From DASVBJ01 sp036375895 (GTDB lineage: Bacteria; Actinomycetota; Actinomycetes; JACCUZ01): a DNA stretch of 6,370 bases. Position 1 is the stretch's first letter. Every line of letters begins with the position of its first letter. Positions 1 to 5,584 of the stretch are shown in pieces. The translations under genes and the position numbers were made by a program. Where the stretch lies: positions 1 to 6,370 of the forward strand of contig DASVBJ010000172.1 of assembly GCA_036375895.1 (NCBI GenBank). Reading direction: 5' to 3'. Below the pieces are notes generated by a model. The model did not search any database, had not been told where the DNA came from, and saw nothing but the letters and a program-made list of their open reading frames with translations.

Positions 1-55
1 GCGGCCGTCCGAGGACGACCCCGCCGCCGAGCACCCGACCCAGGCGAGCCCGTGA
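1..55 (+). CDS. C-terminal tail of upstream gene, probably formate dehydrogenase alpha subunit (partial)
   Basis: An open frame enters from the left edge and ends at TGA 53-55. The last residues read RPSEDDPAAEHPTQASP. This stop overlaps the GTG start of the iron-sulfur subunit by four bases (GTGA), which indicates a translationally coupled operon. In formate dehydrogenase operons the gene before the four-cluster ferredoxin subunit is normally the molybdopterin/selenocysteine catalytic subunit, so that identity is inferred from position. The 17 visible codons hold no diagnostic motif. A selenocysteine codon, if there is one, would lie far upstream, outside the window. Confidence 0.55.
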   Translation, partial: RPSEDDPAAEHPTQASP

Positions 56-324
56 CCGAGCTGGCGATCAGGCGGGTGGACGGCACCCGGAGGATGGGGT
101 TCTTCACCGACACCACGGTGTGCATCGGCTGCAAGGCCTGCGAGGTTGCCTGCAAGCAGTGGAACGACCTGCCCGCGGACGGCTCGCGGTTCGGGCGCTC
201 CTACGACCACACCGGCTCGCTGTCGGCCAGCACCTGGCGCCACGTCCGCTTCGTCGAGCAGCTCGAGGAGGAGGCGGCGCCGCGCTGGGTCTTCATGTCG
301 GACGTCTGCAAGCACTGCACCGAC

Positions 325-595
325 GCGGGCTGTCTCGACGCGTGCCCGACCGGCGCGCTGATCCGCACCGAGTTCGAGACGGTGGTCGTCCAGCCCGACG
401 TCTGCAACGGCTGCGGCTACTGCATCCCGTCCTGCCCGTTCGGAGTCATCGACCGCGACAAGATCGACGGCCGCGCCGCCAAGTGCACCCTCTGCTACGA
501 CCGGATCGGCGACGGGCTCGAGCCGGCCTGCGCGAAGGCGTGTCCGACCGACTCGATTCAGTTCGGCCCGCTCGACGAGCTGCGCGAACGCGCAC
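325..595 (+). repeat. Copy 1 of a 271-bp direct tandem duplication within fdhB
   Basis: This segment encodes residues 92-181 of FdhB, from AGCLDACPTGAL to LDELRERA, covering the third and fourth cluster sites. It is followed without a spacer by copy 2. A hand alignment of 90 codons finds 47 base differences in 270 (about 83% identity) and 14 amino acid differences (about 84% identity). Most base changes are silent, as expected for two separately selected genes. Copy 1 has six codons ending in A or T. Confidence 0.9.
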
Positions 596-866
596 GCGGG
601 CTGCCTCGACGTGTGCCCGACCGGCGCGCTCTTCCGCACGGAGTTCGGCACCGTCGTCGTGCAGGAGGACATCTGCAACGGCTGCGGCTACTGCGTCTCG
701 GGATGCCCGTACGGCGTCATCGACCGACGCGAGGACGACGGGCGGGCCTGGAAGTGCACGCTCTGCTACGACCGGATCGGCGACGGCCTGGAGCCCGCCT
801 GCGCCAAGGCCTGCCCCACCGAGTCGATCCAGTTCGGCCCGCTGGACGAGCTGCGGGAGCGGGCGG
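596..866 (+). repeat. Copy 2 of the 271-bp direct tandem duplication within fdhB
   Basis: This is the second copy, encoding AGCLDVCPTGAL to LDELRERA in a frame offset by one base from copy 1. It differs from copy 1 mainly at third codon positions. It has some charged and aromatic changes, for example the residues before KCTLC are RAW here and RAA in copy 1. Only two of its 90 codons end in A or T. It runs on smoothly into the C-terminal part of fdhB, so this half is native to the nrfD side. Confidence 0.9.
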
Positions 867-1117
867 CGGCGCGACTCGACCAGCTGCACGGCGCCGGCCT
901 GGCCGAGGCCCGGCTCTACGGCGAGGACCCCACCGACGGGGTCGGCGGCGCGGGGGCGTTCTTCCTGCTGCTCGACGAGCCGGAGGTGTACGGCCTGCCA
1001 CCCGACCCGGTCGTGCCGACCCGGGACCTGGCCCGGATGTGGCGGTACGCCGGGGCAGCCGCCGGCGCCCTGCTCGCGGCCGCCGCCTCGGCCTTTGTCG
1101 AGGGGCGGCGCCGGTGA
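611..1117 (+). CDS. C-terminal fragment of FdhB in the shifted frame (4Fe-4S domain plus membrane anchor)
   Basis: This is the downstream half of the broken iron-sulfur subunit, in the frame that really codes after the duplication junction. The homologous reading begins near 596 (AGCLDVCPTGAL). The first possible start is GTG 611, with no convincing ribosome site ahead of it. The 168 residues hold CNGCGYCVSGCPYG, CTLCYDR and CAKACPTES, which are ligands for about two clusters. A proline- and acid-rich linker follows, then a C-terminal transmembrane helix like that of FdnH-type subunits. The stop overlaps the nrfD start by four bases (GTGA), as expected for the native fdhB end. If translated alone it would lack the N-terminal cluster sites and probably could not complete the electron path. 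It is listed because the frame is clearly conserved, not because independent expression is likely. Confidence 0.45.
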   Translation: MCPTGALFRTEFGTVVVQEDICNGCGYCVSGCPYGVIDRREDDGRAWKCTLCYDRIGDGLEPACAKACPTESIQFGPLDELRERAAARLDQLHGAGLAEARLYGEDPTDGVGGAGAFFLLLDEPEVYGLPPDPVVPTRDLARMWRYAGAAAGALLAAAASAFVEGRRR

Positions 1118-2127
1118 GCGACCGGACCCAGGAACGACGCAGAGGACGAGGCCGGACCGACCGCGGCGCGCGCGAGGCCGCGATGGTGCCGCGCGCGGAG
1201 TTCAGGTCGTACTACGGCCGGCCGGTGCTGAAGGCGCCGGTCTGGAAGGACGACGTCGCCTACTACTTCTTCCTCGGCGGGCTGTCCGCCGGCGCGAGCC
1301 TGCTGGGCGCCGGCGCCGACCTCACCGGCCGGCCCGCGTTGCGCCGCGGCACGCGCCTCGCGGCTCTCGGCTCGCTGGCCGCCGGGGCGGGCTTCCTCGT
1401 CAAGGACCTCGGACGTCCGGAGCGGTTCCTCAACATGCTCCGTGTCCTCAAGCCCACCTCGCCGATGAGTGTCGGCACGTGGGTGCTCACCGCGTACGGG
1501 CCGGCCGTCGGGGTGGCGGCGGTCAGCGAGCTCCTGCCGCGGCGCGTCCGCCGGACCGCGCTCGGCCGCCTCGTCGACGGGCTGGCCAGGCCCGCAGGGC
1601 TGTCGGCCGCCGCGCTCGCCCCCGCCGTCGCGTCGTACACCGCCGTCCTGCTCTCCCAGACCGCGGTGCCGGCCTGGAACGAGTCGCAGGAGGAGCTCCC
1701 CTTCGTCTTCACGGCGAGCGCGGCGGCGAGCGCCGGTGGCCTCGGCATGATCGTCGCGCCGCCGGCTGAGGCCGGCCCCGCGCGGCGGCTGGCGATGTAC
1801 GGCGGGCTCGTCGAGCTCGCCGCGTCCCGCCGCCTGGAGAACCGGCTCGGGCTGGTGGGCGAGGCGTTCCTCACCGGGCGGGCCCGGCAGGAGCTGGAGC
1901 GGGCCAGCCGGCTGACGCTGGCCGGCGTGCTGGGCTCCACCCTGCTGGGCCGGCGCAGCCGGCTGGCGGCGGTGGCGTCGGGCGCGGCCCTGCTCGCCGG
2001 CGGCTTCTACGAGCGGCTGGGCCTCCTGCACGCCGGCACCGCCTCGACCGAGGACCCGCGCTACGTCGTGGAGCCGCAGCGAGCCCGGCTCGATGCGGGG
2101 ACGAGCAGCACGCGGGCGCCGGGCTGA
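1114..2127 (+). CDS. nrfD: NrfD/polysulfide reductase-type membrane subunit of formate dehydrogenase
   Basis: NrfD-family proteins are multi-helix membrane subunits that pass electrons between an iron-sulfur partner and the quinone pool. Here they would accept electrons from FdhB. The 337-residue product starts at GTG 1114, overlapping the fdhB stop (GTGA). It has an Arg-rich N-terminal tail, then YYGRPVLKAPVWKDDVAYYF (33-52) leading into the first membrane helix and its GGLSAG. The family-typical DLGRPERFLNMLRVLKPTSP follows from residue 98, then AVPAW near 184-188, and the Ala/Leu-rich helices continue to about residue 300. The C-terminal YVVEPQ segment resembles the usual family end. ATG 1183 (residue 24) is an alternative start just before the conserved part. 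Because of the upstream frameshift, this gene lies in the same open frame as GTG 52, so automatic gene callers may fuse the two. There is no internal damage. Confidence 0.87.
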   Translation: MSDRTQERRRGRGRTDRGAREAAMVPRAEFRSYYGRPVLKAPVWKDDVAYYFFLGGLSAGASLLGAGADLTGRPALRRGTRLAALGSLAAGAGFLVKDLGRPERFLNMLRVLKPTSPMSVGTWVLTAYGPAVGVAAVSELLPRRVRRTALGRLVDGLARPAGLSAAALAPAVASYTAVLLSQTAVPAWNESQEELPFVFTASAAASAGGLGMIVAPPAEAGPARRLAMYGGLVELAASRRLENRLGLVGEAFLTGRARQELERASRLTLAGVLGSTLLGRRSRLAAVASGAALLAGGFYERLGLLHAGTASTEDPRYVVEPQRARLDAGTSSTRAPG

Positions 2128-2139
2128 CCGCTGAACCAC

Positions 2140-2198
2140 CCGGGTTTCCTCCCGGCCCGACCGGGCACGCAGCCCGCAGGTAGGTGGCAGACGCCACC
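2140..2198 (+). other. Cluster of short hairpins between nrfD and the channel-like gene
   Basis: The 92-base gap after nrfD holds three CCGGG-type arms: CCGGG 2140-2144, CCCGG 2151-2155 and CCGGG 2161-2165. The middle arm can pair with either neighbour, so the two 5-bp hairpins exclude each other. A separate perfect 6-bp hairpin follows (GGTGGC 2183-2188, loop AGAC, GCCACC 2193-2198), nine bases before the ribosome site of the next gene. They may end the fdh transcript or shape the leader of the next gene. The stems are short and no known riboswitch was recognised. Confidence 0.35.
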
Positions 2199-2206
2199 CG
2201 ACTAAC

Positions 2207-2215
2207 GGGAGGAAG
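2207..2215 (+). promoter_or_regulatory. Ribosome binding site deciding the start of the channel-like gene
   Basis: GGGAGG at 2207-2212 (within GGGAGGAAG) lies seven bases before ATG 2220. This is the best ribosome site in the window. It fixes the start at 2220 rather than at the in-frame GTG 2184, which sits inside the 2183-2198 hairpin and has no Shine-Dalgarno sequence. Confidence 0.8.
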
Positions 2216-2219
2216 TCAC

Positions 2220-3077
2220 ATGTCCGCGCCCTCAACGGTGGCTGCGGTGGACTACGGCCAGGGCGTGTCCGACGCCTGGTCGACCATCGTCACGTTCGTT
2301 CCCAAGCTGCTCTTCTTCGGCATCGTCCTGGTGATCGGCTGGCTCCTCGCCAACGTCCTGGCCAAGGCCGTCAACGGCATCCTCGAGCGGGTGGGCTTCG
2401 ACCGCGCGGTCGAGCGCGGCGGCATCCGGAAGGCGCTCGCCGAGAGCAAGTACGACGCCTCGGACATCGTCGCCAAGCTGGTGAAGTACACCGTCCTGCT
2501 CTTCACGCTGGTGATCGCGTTCAACGTCTTCGGGCCCAACCCGATCAGCGCGCTGCTGCAGGACGTGATCGCGTTCCTGCCGCGGCTCATCGTCGCCATC
2601 GTGATCGTCGTGGTCGCGTCGGCGATCGCCAAGGTCGTCAAGGACCTGGTGTCCAACACCCTCAGCGGCCTGTCCTACGGCAACGCGGTCGCCACCATCG
2701 CCTCGGTGTTCATCCTGTTCCTCGGCATCGTCGCCGCGCTCAACCAGGTCGGCGTCGCCACCACCGTCACGACGCCCGTGCTCATCACGATCCTCGCCAC
2801 CGTGGGCGGCGTCATCGTCGTGGGGGCGGGCGGTGGCCTGGTCCGGCCGATGCAGTCGAGGTGGGAGCGGTGGCTCGACACCGCCGAGCGCGAGTCGGGC
2901 AACGTCCGCGCGCAGCTGCGCCGCTCGCACGGGACGTACGCCGAGACCGGCACCACGAGGGACGACCCGCTGACCGGGTACGACGCTGCCGGGTACGACG
3001 CTGCCGGCGACCGGCGGGACGACGTCGTCGACCTCCGCGGCAGCCGGGACCCGTCGGCGGAGACCCGCCGCCTCTGA
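2220..3077 (+). CDS. Mechanosensitive-channel-related TM-helix (CmpX-like) membrane protein
   Basis: The product has 285 residues. Two related segments, TFVPKLLFFGIVLVIGWLLA (25-44) and AFLPRLIVAIVIVVVASAIA (118-137), each lead into an amphipathic stretch. This is the pattern of the conserved TM-helix repeat found in CmpX-like proteins and in some small-conductance mechanosensitive channel relatives. Predicted membrane helices are near 24-47, 88-104, 117-141, 157-175 and 183-206, with a glycine-rich GGVIVVGAGGG end. The cytoplasmic beta domain of true MscS is absent. After residue 210 there is only a hydrophilic tail of about 75 residues, rich in Arg and Asp, with the repeat GYDAAGYDAAG. The family is often annotated as mechanosensitive channel, but gating has not been shown for most members. 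It is probably a single-gene unit, with its own ribosome site ahead and a strong terminator behind, and shows no clear tie to formate metabolism. Confidence 0.78.
   Translation: MSAPSTVAAVDYGQGVSDAWSTIVTFVPKLLFFGIVLVIGWLLANVLAKAVNGILERVGFDRAVERGGIRKALAESKYDASDIVAKLVKYTVLLFTLVIAFNVFGPNPISALLQDVIAFLPRLIVAIVIVVVASAIAKVVKDLVSNTLSGLSYGNAVATIASVFILFLGIVAALNQVGVATTVTTPVLITILATVGGVIVVGAGGGLVRPMQSRWERWLDTAERESGNVRAQLRRSHGTYAETGTTRDDPLTGYDAAGYDAAGDRRDDVVDLRGSRDPSAETRRL
2974..3003 (+). repeat. Two perfect 15-bp tandem repeats in the channel-like gene tail
   Basis: The unit CCGGGTACGACGCTG occurs twice without mismatch (2974-2988 and 2989-3003), and CCGG follows as the start of a third unit. It is in frame and encodes GYDAA twice in the hydrophilic C-terminal tail. 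Perfect identity suggests recent slippage, and copy number may vary between strains. Confidence 0.85.
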
Positions 3078-3099
3078 CGCAAGCCGGACGGTCGTCCGC

Positions 3100-3131
3100 A
3101 CCGGCCCCGCCCCGCCAGGGGCGGGGCCGGT
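3100..3131 (+). terminator. Strong GC hairpin terminator after the channel-like gene
   Basis: Bases 3100-3113 pair perfectly with 3118-3131 around the 4-base loop GCCA, giving a 14-bp stem that is nearly all G-C. It begins 23 bases after the stop codon. Only TT follows the stem, so this is the U-poor hairpin type common in high-GC actinobacteria. It separates the channel-like gene from the beta-helix gene. Confidence 0.85.
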
Positions 3132-3190
3132 TGCGCGTGACCTTCCGTCCGGGCCGGTCGTTGACCAGCGCGAGTGCACCCGAGGGCCCT

Positions 3191-3195
3191 GGAGG
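3191..3195 (+). promoter_or_regulatory. Ribosome binding site of the beta-helix gene
   Basis: GGAGG lies four bases before ATG 3200. It supports this start, which places a clean signal peptide at the N-terminus. Earlier in-frame starts would run back through the terminator hairpin and the previous gene. Confidence 0.7.
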
Positions 3196-3199
3196 CTTC

Positions 3200-4870
3200 A
3201 TGCGCCCGCTCGGTCGGCTGACCGTCGTCGTCCTGTCCCTGACAGCAGTGCTCGTGGGGGCGCTCCCGGCGTCGGCCCACGAGGAGAGGCCCGCGCAGTT
3301 CCCCGACGGCACGGGCACGGTGCCGACCTACCGCGCCTTCCCTGCGCCGGACCATCTCGTGGTCTGCGGGCCCGACAGCGCACAACGCATCGCGGCACTG
3401 CCCGAGGACGCCCGGGTGCGCAACGAGAGCCTGCTGCCCGAGTGCGGCTTCTCCTCGATCCAGGACGCGGTCGACGCGGTGCGCACGAAGGACTCCACCA
3501 TCTACGTGCTGCCCGGGGTCTACACCGAGGACCAGTACGCGGACTACCGGCCGACCGGCGAGTGCGCACAGCTGCAGTCACAGACCGACCGCGGCTTCGT
3601 CGGCACCCTGACCGACGGGCTCGGCAACGGCTCGGGCTCGGGCGACGCCGTGGCGATCTCCTACGCCGACCAGCTGCGCTGCCCGCACAACCTCAACATG
3701 ATCGCCATCCTCGGCGACCGCACGCCCGACGACGACAGCATCGCGTGCGACAGCGCGCTGTGCGGGCTGCAGCTCGAGGGGACCGGCGCGTCCCCCGGCG
3801 ACGTGCTCATCGACAACAAGTTCCGCAAGCTCAACGCGATCCGGGCCGACCGGGCCGGGGGCATCGTCTTCCGCAACTTCACCGTCCAGCAGGCCGAGTT
3901 CAACTCGCTCTACGTCATCGAGACCGACGGCTTCCTCGTCCAGCAGGTGGTGGCCCGCGCCAACGACGAGTACGGCTTCCTGGCGTTCGCCAGCGACCAC
4001 GGGCTGTTCGAGCACAACGAGGCCTACTACAACGGCGACTCGGGCATCTACCCCGGCTCCGCGTCGGACATCAACGGCTCGAGCACCGAGTTCACGCCGA
4101 AACGCTACGCCGTGGAGATCCGCCACAACCGGCTCCACGACAACACACTCGGCTACTCCGGCACCGCCGGGAACTCGGTGTGGGCGCACGACAACCTCAT
4201 CTGGCACAACGCCACCGGCATCGCGACCGACAGCGTCTTCCCGGGCCACCCCGGGCTGCCGCAGGACCACGCGCGGTTCAGCCACAACCGCATCTGGGCC
4301 AACAACGAGAACTACTACACGCGCTACGTCGACACCGGTGTCTGTGACCGGCCGATGAAGGAGCGCGGCTACCTCGAGGGCACCGTCTGCCCGTCCGTGC
4401 CCGTCCCCGTGGGCACCGGCGTCCTCATCGCCGGCGGCAACTACGACTCCGTCGACAACAACCGCATCTACGACAACTGGCGCAACGGCACGATGCAGTT
4501 CTGGGTGCCGGCGCCGCTCCGCGACGACTACGACCCCGCCCACCTGTACGACACGTCGCACGACGACCACTACACGGACAACACGATGGGAGTCACACCC
4601 GACGGGAAGCGCCAGCCCAACGGACTGGACTTCTGGTGGGACGACGAGGGCGCGGGCAACTGCTGGGAGGGCAACTCCTCGGCGTACGGCGCGCCGACCC
4701 ACAACGCGACGCTCGGGCTGCCCACCTGTGCCAGCGGCGGCTCGGCGTTCACCCCCGGTGCCCCGGTCAAGGACTCGGGCTTCCTCACCTGCACGCAGTA
4801 CAACCGCGACCACCCGCCGGGCTGCGACTGGTTCGACTCGCCCAGGAGCCCTGACGGGCGGGAGGGATGA
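3200..4870 (+). CDS. Secreted right-handed parallel beta-helix repeat protein
   Basis: The product has 556 residues. It starts with a typical signal peptide, with a hydrophobic core at 7-22 and likely cleavage after PASA (residue 26), so it is exported. FSSIQDAVDAV (84-94) followed by TIYVLPGVYTE (100-110) is the usual entry into the NosD/pectate-lyase-like beta-helix fold. Rungs rich in Asn, His and Asp follow at about 214-374, with repeats of the type FEHNEAYYN, IRHNRLHDN, AHDNLIWHN and FSHNRIWANN. Another rung lies at 408-430 (VDNNRIYDN). The mature protein has 12 cysteines, an even number that suggests disulfides. The fold is used by polysaccharide lyases, hydrolases, epimerases and binding proteins; no catalytic set could be identified, so the substrate is unknown. 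The stop overlaps the next start (ATGA), so the two genes are probably co-translated. Start ATG 3200 was chosen for its ribosome site and signal peptide. Confidence 0.85.
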   Translation: MRPLGRLTVVVLSLTAVLVGALPASAHEERPAQFPDGTGTVPTYRAFPAPDHLVVCGPDSAQRIAALPEDARVRNESLLPECGFSSIQDAVDAVRTKDSTIYVLPGVYTEDQYADYRPTGECAQLQSQTDRGFVGTLTDGLGNGSGSGDAVAISYADQLRCPHNLNMIAILGDRTPDDDSIACDSALCGLQLEGTGASPGDVLIDNKFRKLNAIRADRAGGIVFRNFTVQQAEFNSLYVIETDGFLVQQVVARANDEYGFLAFASDHGLFEHNEAYYNGDSGIYPGSASDINGSSTEFTPKRYAVEIRHNRLHDNTLGYSGTAGNSVWAHDNLIWHNATGIATDSVFPGHPGLPQDHARFSHNRIWANNENYYTRYVDTGVCDRPMKERGYLEGTVCPSVPVPVGTGVLIAGGNYDSVDNNRIYDNWRNGTMQFWVPAPLRDDYDPAHLYDTSHDDHYTDNTMGVTPDGKRQPNGLDFWWDDEGAGNCWEGNSSAYGAPTHNATLGLPTCASGGSAFTPGAPVKDSGFLTCTQYNRDHPPGCDWFDSPRSPDGREG

Positions 4871-5427
4871 GGTCACCCAGCCGCGGCAGCGTCACCGTCG
4901 GGCTGGCGGCCGCGGTGCTCGTGGGGGGCGCGGTCACCGCGGTCGCGCTCCCCCGGCCCGGCCTCGAGGTGCCACGGGCGCTCGGGGTCGAGGGGACGAC
5001 GGCCAGCGCGGCATTCCCGCTGGGGCCGGGAGCCCCCGTCCGCCAGGTGCGCTACGCCGACCGCGACCGTCTCGTGTACCGGCTCGTCCTGCGCAACGAC
5101 GGCGCCATGCCGGTGACGGTGATCGGGGTCGAGGACGGCGTGCCGGACCGTGCGCACCCGCTGCTGCGCGTCGTCGGCCTGGCCGGAGGCGACGTCCGCC
5201 TCGACGGCCACGAGCAGCGCGAGCTGCGGGTCGTGGTGGTGATGACCAACTGCGAGTTCGTCAGCCCCCGCTCAGGGACCGTCGTGTCGAGCCTCCGGCT
5301 GCACGTGCGCCGGCTCGGCGTGCTGCCCGCGTCGGTGACGGTGCCGCTGCCCGAGCGGCTGCGCACCGGCTCGCCGCGCGACGAGCACTGCCCGCACTCC
5401 GGCCACGACACCCGCTCGCCCGGCTGA
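4867..5427 (+). CDS. Small secreted or membrane-anchored protein of unknown function
   Basis: The gene starts at ATG 4867, overlapping the beta-helix stop by four bases. GGAGGG directly abuts the start, so expression probably depends on translational coupling. The 186-residue product has a basic N-terminus and one hydrophobic segment (about 8-28), either a signal peptide or an anchor. The rest reads as short beta strands: LVYRLVLRNDG, MPVTVIGVEDG, RELRVVVVMTNCEF, SLRLHVRRLG, ASVTVPL. This pattern resembles an Ig-like or other beta-sandwich domain outside the membrane. The only two cysteines are C129 (TNCEF) and C175 (DEHCP), which may form a disulfide near the C-terminus. I do not recognise a characterised family. 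From the coupling, it is inferred to act with the beta-helix protein at the cell surface. It ends 157 bases before the convergent selD stop. Confidence 0.7.
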   Translation: MRSPSRGSVTVGLAAAVLVGGAVTAVALPRPGLEVPRALGVEGTTASAAFPLGPGAPVRQVRYADRDRLVYRLVLRNDGAMPVTVIGVEDGVPDRAHPLLRVVGLAGGDVRLDGHEQRELRVVVVMTNCEFVSPRSGTVVSSLRLHVRRLGVLPASVTVPLPERLRTGSPRDEHCPHSGHDTRSPG

Positions 5428-5428
5428 G

Positions 5429-5458
5429 CGAGCCGGCCTCGACCGAGCCGGCCTCGAC
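5429..5458 (+). repeat. Two perfect 15-bp tandem repeats between convergent genes
   Basis: CGAGCCGGCCTCGAC occurs twice (5429-5443 and 5444-5458), and CGAGCC starts a third, broken unit. The repeat begins two bases after the stop of the small secreted protein gene, in non-coding DNA. It is unrelated in sequence to the other 15-bp repeat at 2974-3003. Confidence 0.85.
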
Positions 5459-5470
5459 CGAGCCCGAGTC

Positions 5471-5507
5471 GCGGAACCCAGGGCAGTTGAACGCCCCTTG
5501 GTTCCGC
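5471..5507. terminator. Probable bidirectional terminator between the small secreted protein gene and selD
   Basis: GCGGAACC (5471-5478) pairs with GGTTCCGC (5500-5507). After one C/T mismatch, AGGG (5480-5483) pairs with its complement on the other side, leaving a loop around AGTTGAAC. The hairpin sits between two genes that point toward each other (stops at 5427 and 5585), so it could end transcripts from both strands. There is no U-tract, as usual in this base composition. Confidence 0.6.
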
Positions 5508-5584
5508 ACCTGTCGCACGGCCTGCTGAACGAGAACGTCCGCTACCTCGGCGCGCGCCACCTGCCGGGCGCCCTCCGCGCGACG
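5504..5584 (+). pseudogene. Possible scrap of a coding sequence (27 codons, no start or stop)
   Basis: In the frame starting at 5504 the bases read PHLSHGLLNENVRYLGARHL and onward to ALRAT at 5584, just before selD. All 27 codons end in G or C, while positions one and two are more mixed, which is the signature of real coding sequence in this genome. There is no start codon context, and no stop before the frame enters selD antisense. It could be a remnant of a displaced gene or chance. The family was not recognised. Confidence 0.2.

Larger units (their letters stand above)
52..1117 (+). pseudogene. fdhB: Formate dehydrogenase iron-sulfur (beta) subunit, frameshifted by an internal duplication
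   Basis: FdhB-type subunits carry electrons from the catalytic subunit through four [4Fe-4S] clusters to a membrane subunit. From GTG 52 the first 181 residues are an intact N-terminal part. The cluster cysteines are C24/C27/C30/C34, C86/C89/C94/C98, C118/C121/C124/C128 and C145/C148/C160/C164, with motifs such as CIGCKACEVAC and CNGCGYC. At about base 595 the sequence jumps back to a second, diverged copy of the region from AGCLD to LRERA, shifted by 271 bp into another frame. That frame continues to a normal C-terminus with a hydrophobic anchor (YAGAAAGALLAAAASAF) and stops at 1117. Deleting one copy gives 264 aa, close to the family's usual size. ATG 94 is an alternative start, but its GGAGG abuts the codon, whereas GTG 52 overlaps the preceding stop. 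The identity as FdhB is certain. Whether the lesion is real or an assembly error is open. Confidence 0.85.

Noticed and set aside
560..620. Programmed ribosomal frameshift joining the two fdhB halves
   Set aside because: There is no slippery heptamer, stop codon or clear stimulatory structure at the junction. A shift would produce a protein with a doubled cluster core, for which I know no precedent. Duplication damage explains the sequence more simply.
916..2235. Long open frame on the minus strand opposite fdhB/nrfD
   Set aside because: Its composition is Arg/Ala/Pro-rich, it has no recognisable domain, and it lies antisense to a clear coding frame. It is a product of the high GC content.
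3161..3190. TTGACC as a promoter -35 box for the beta-helix gene
   Set aside because: No TATAAT-like -10 box is found at the proper distance, and the downstream bases are GC-rich. A single hexamer is not enough evidence.
2861..3199. Longer N-terminal extension of the beta-helix gene from an upstream in-frame start
   Set aside because: The extension overlaps the previous gene in another frame, crosses the 14-bp terminator hairpin and would bury the signal peptide. ATG 3200 has a GGAGG ribosome site.
3578..4876. Long Val/Arg-rich open frame on the minus strand opposite the beta-helix gene
   Set aside because: It is a low-complexity shadow of a well-supported secreted protein gene, with no independent start signal or motif.
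5428..5584. tRNA-Sec (selC) or a SECIS element near selD
   Set aside because: The gap contains a hairpin with a loop near AGTTGAAC, but no acceptor/T-arm/anticodon arrangement and no CCA-type 3' end. A bacterial SECIS would lie inside the fdhA coding sequence, outside the window.
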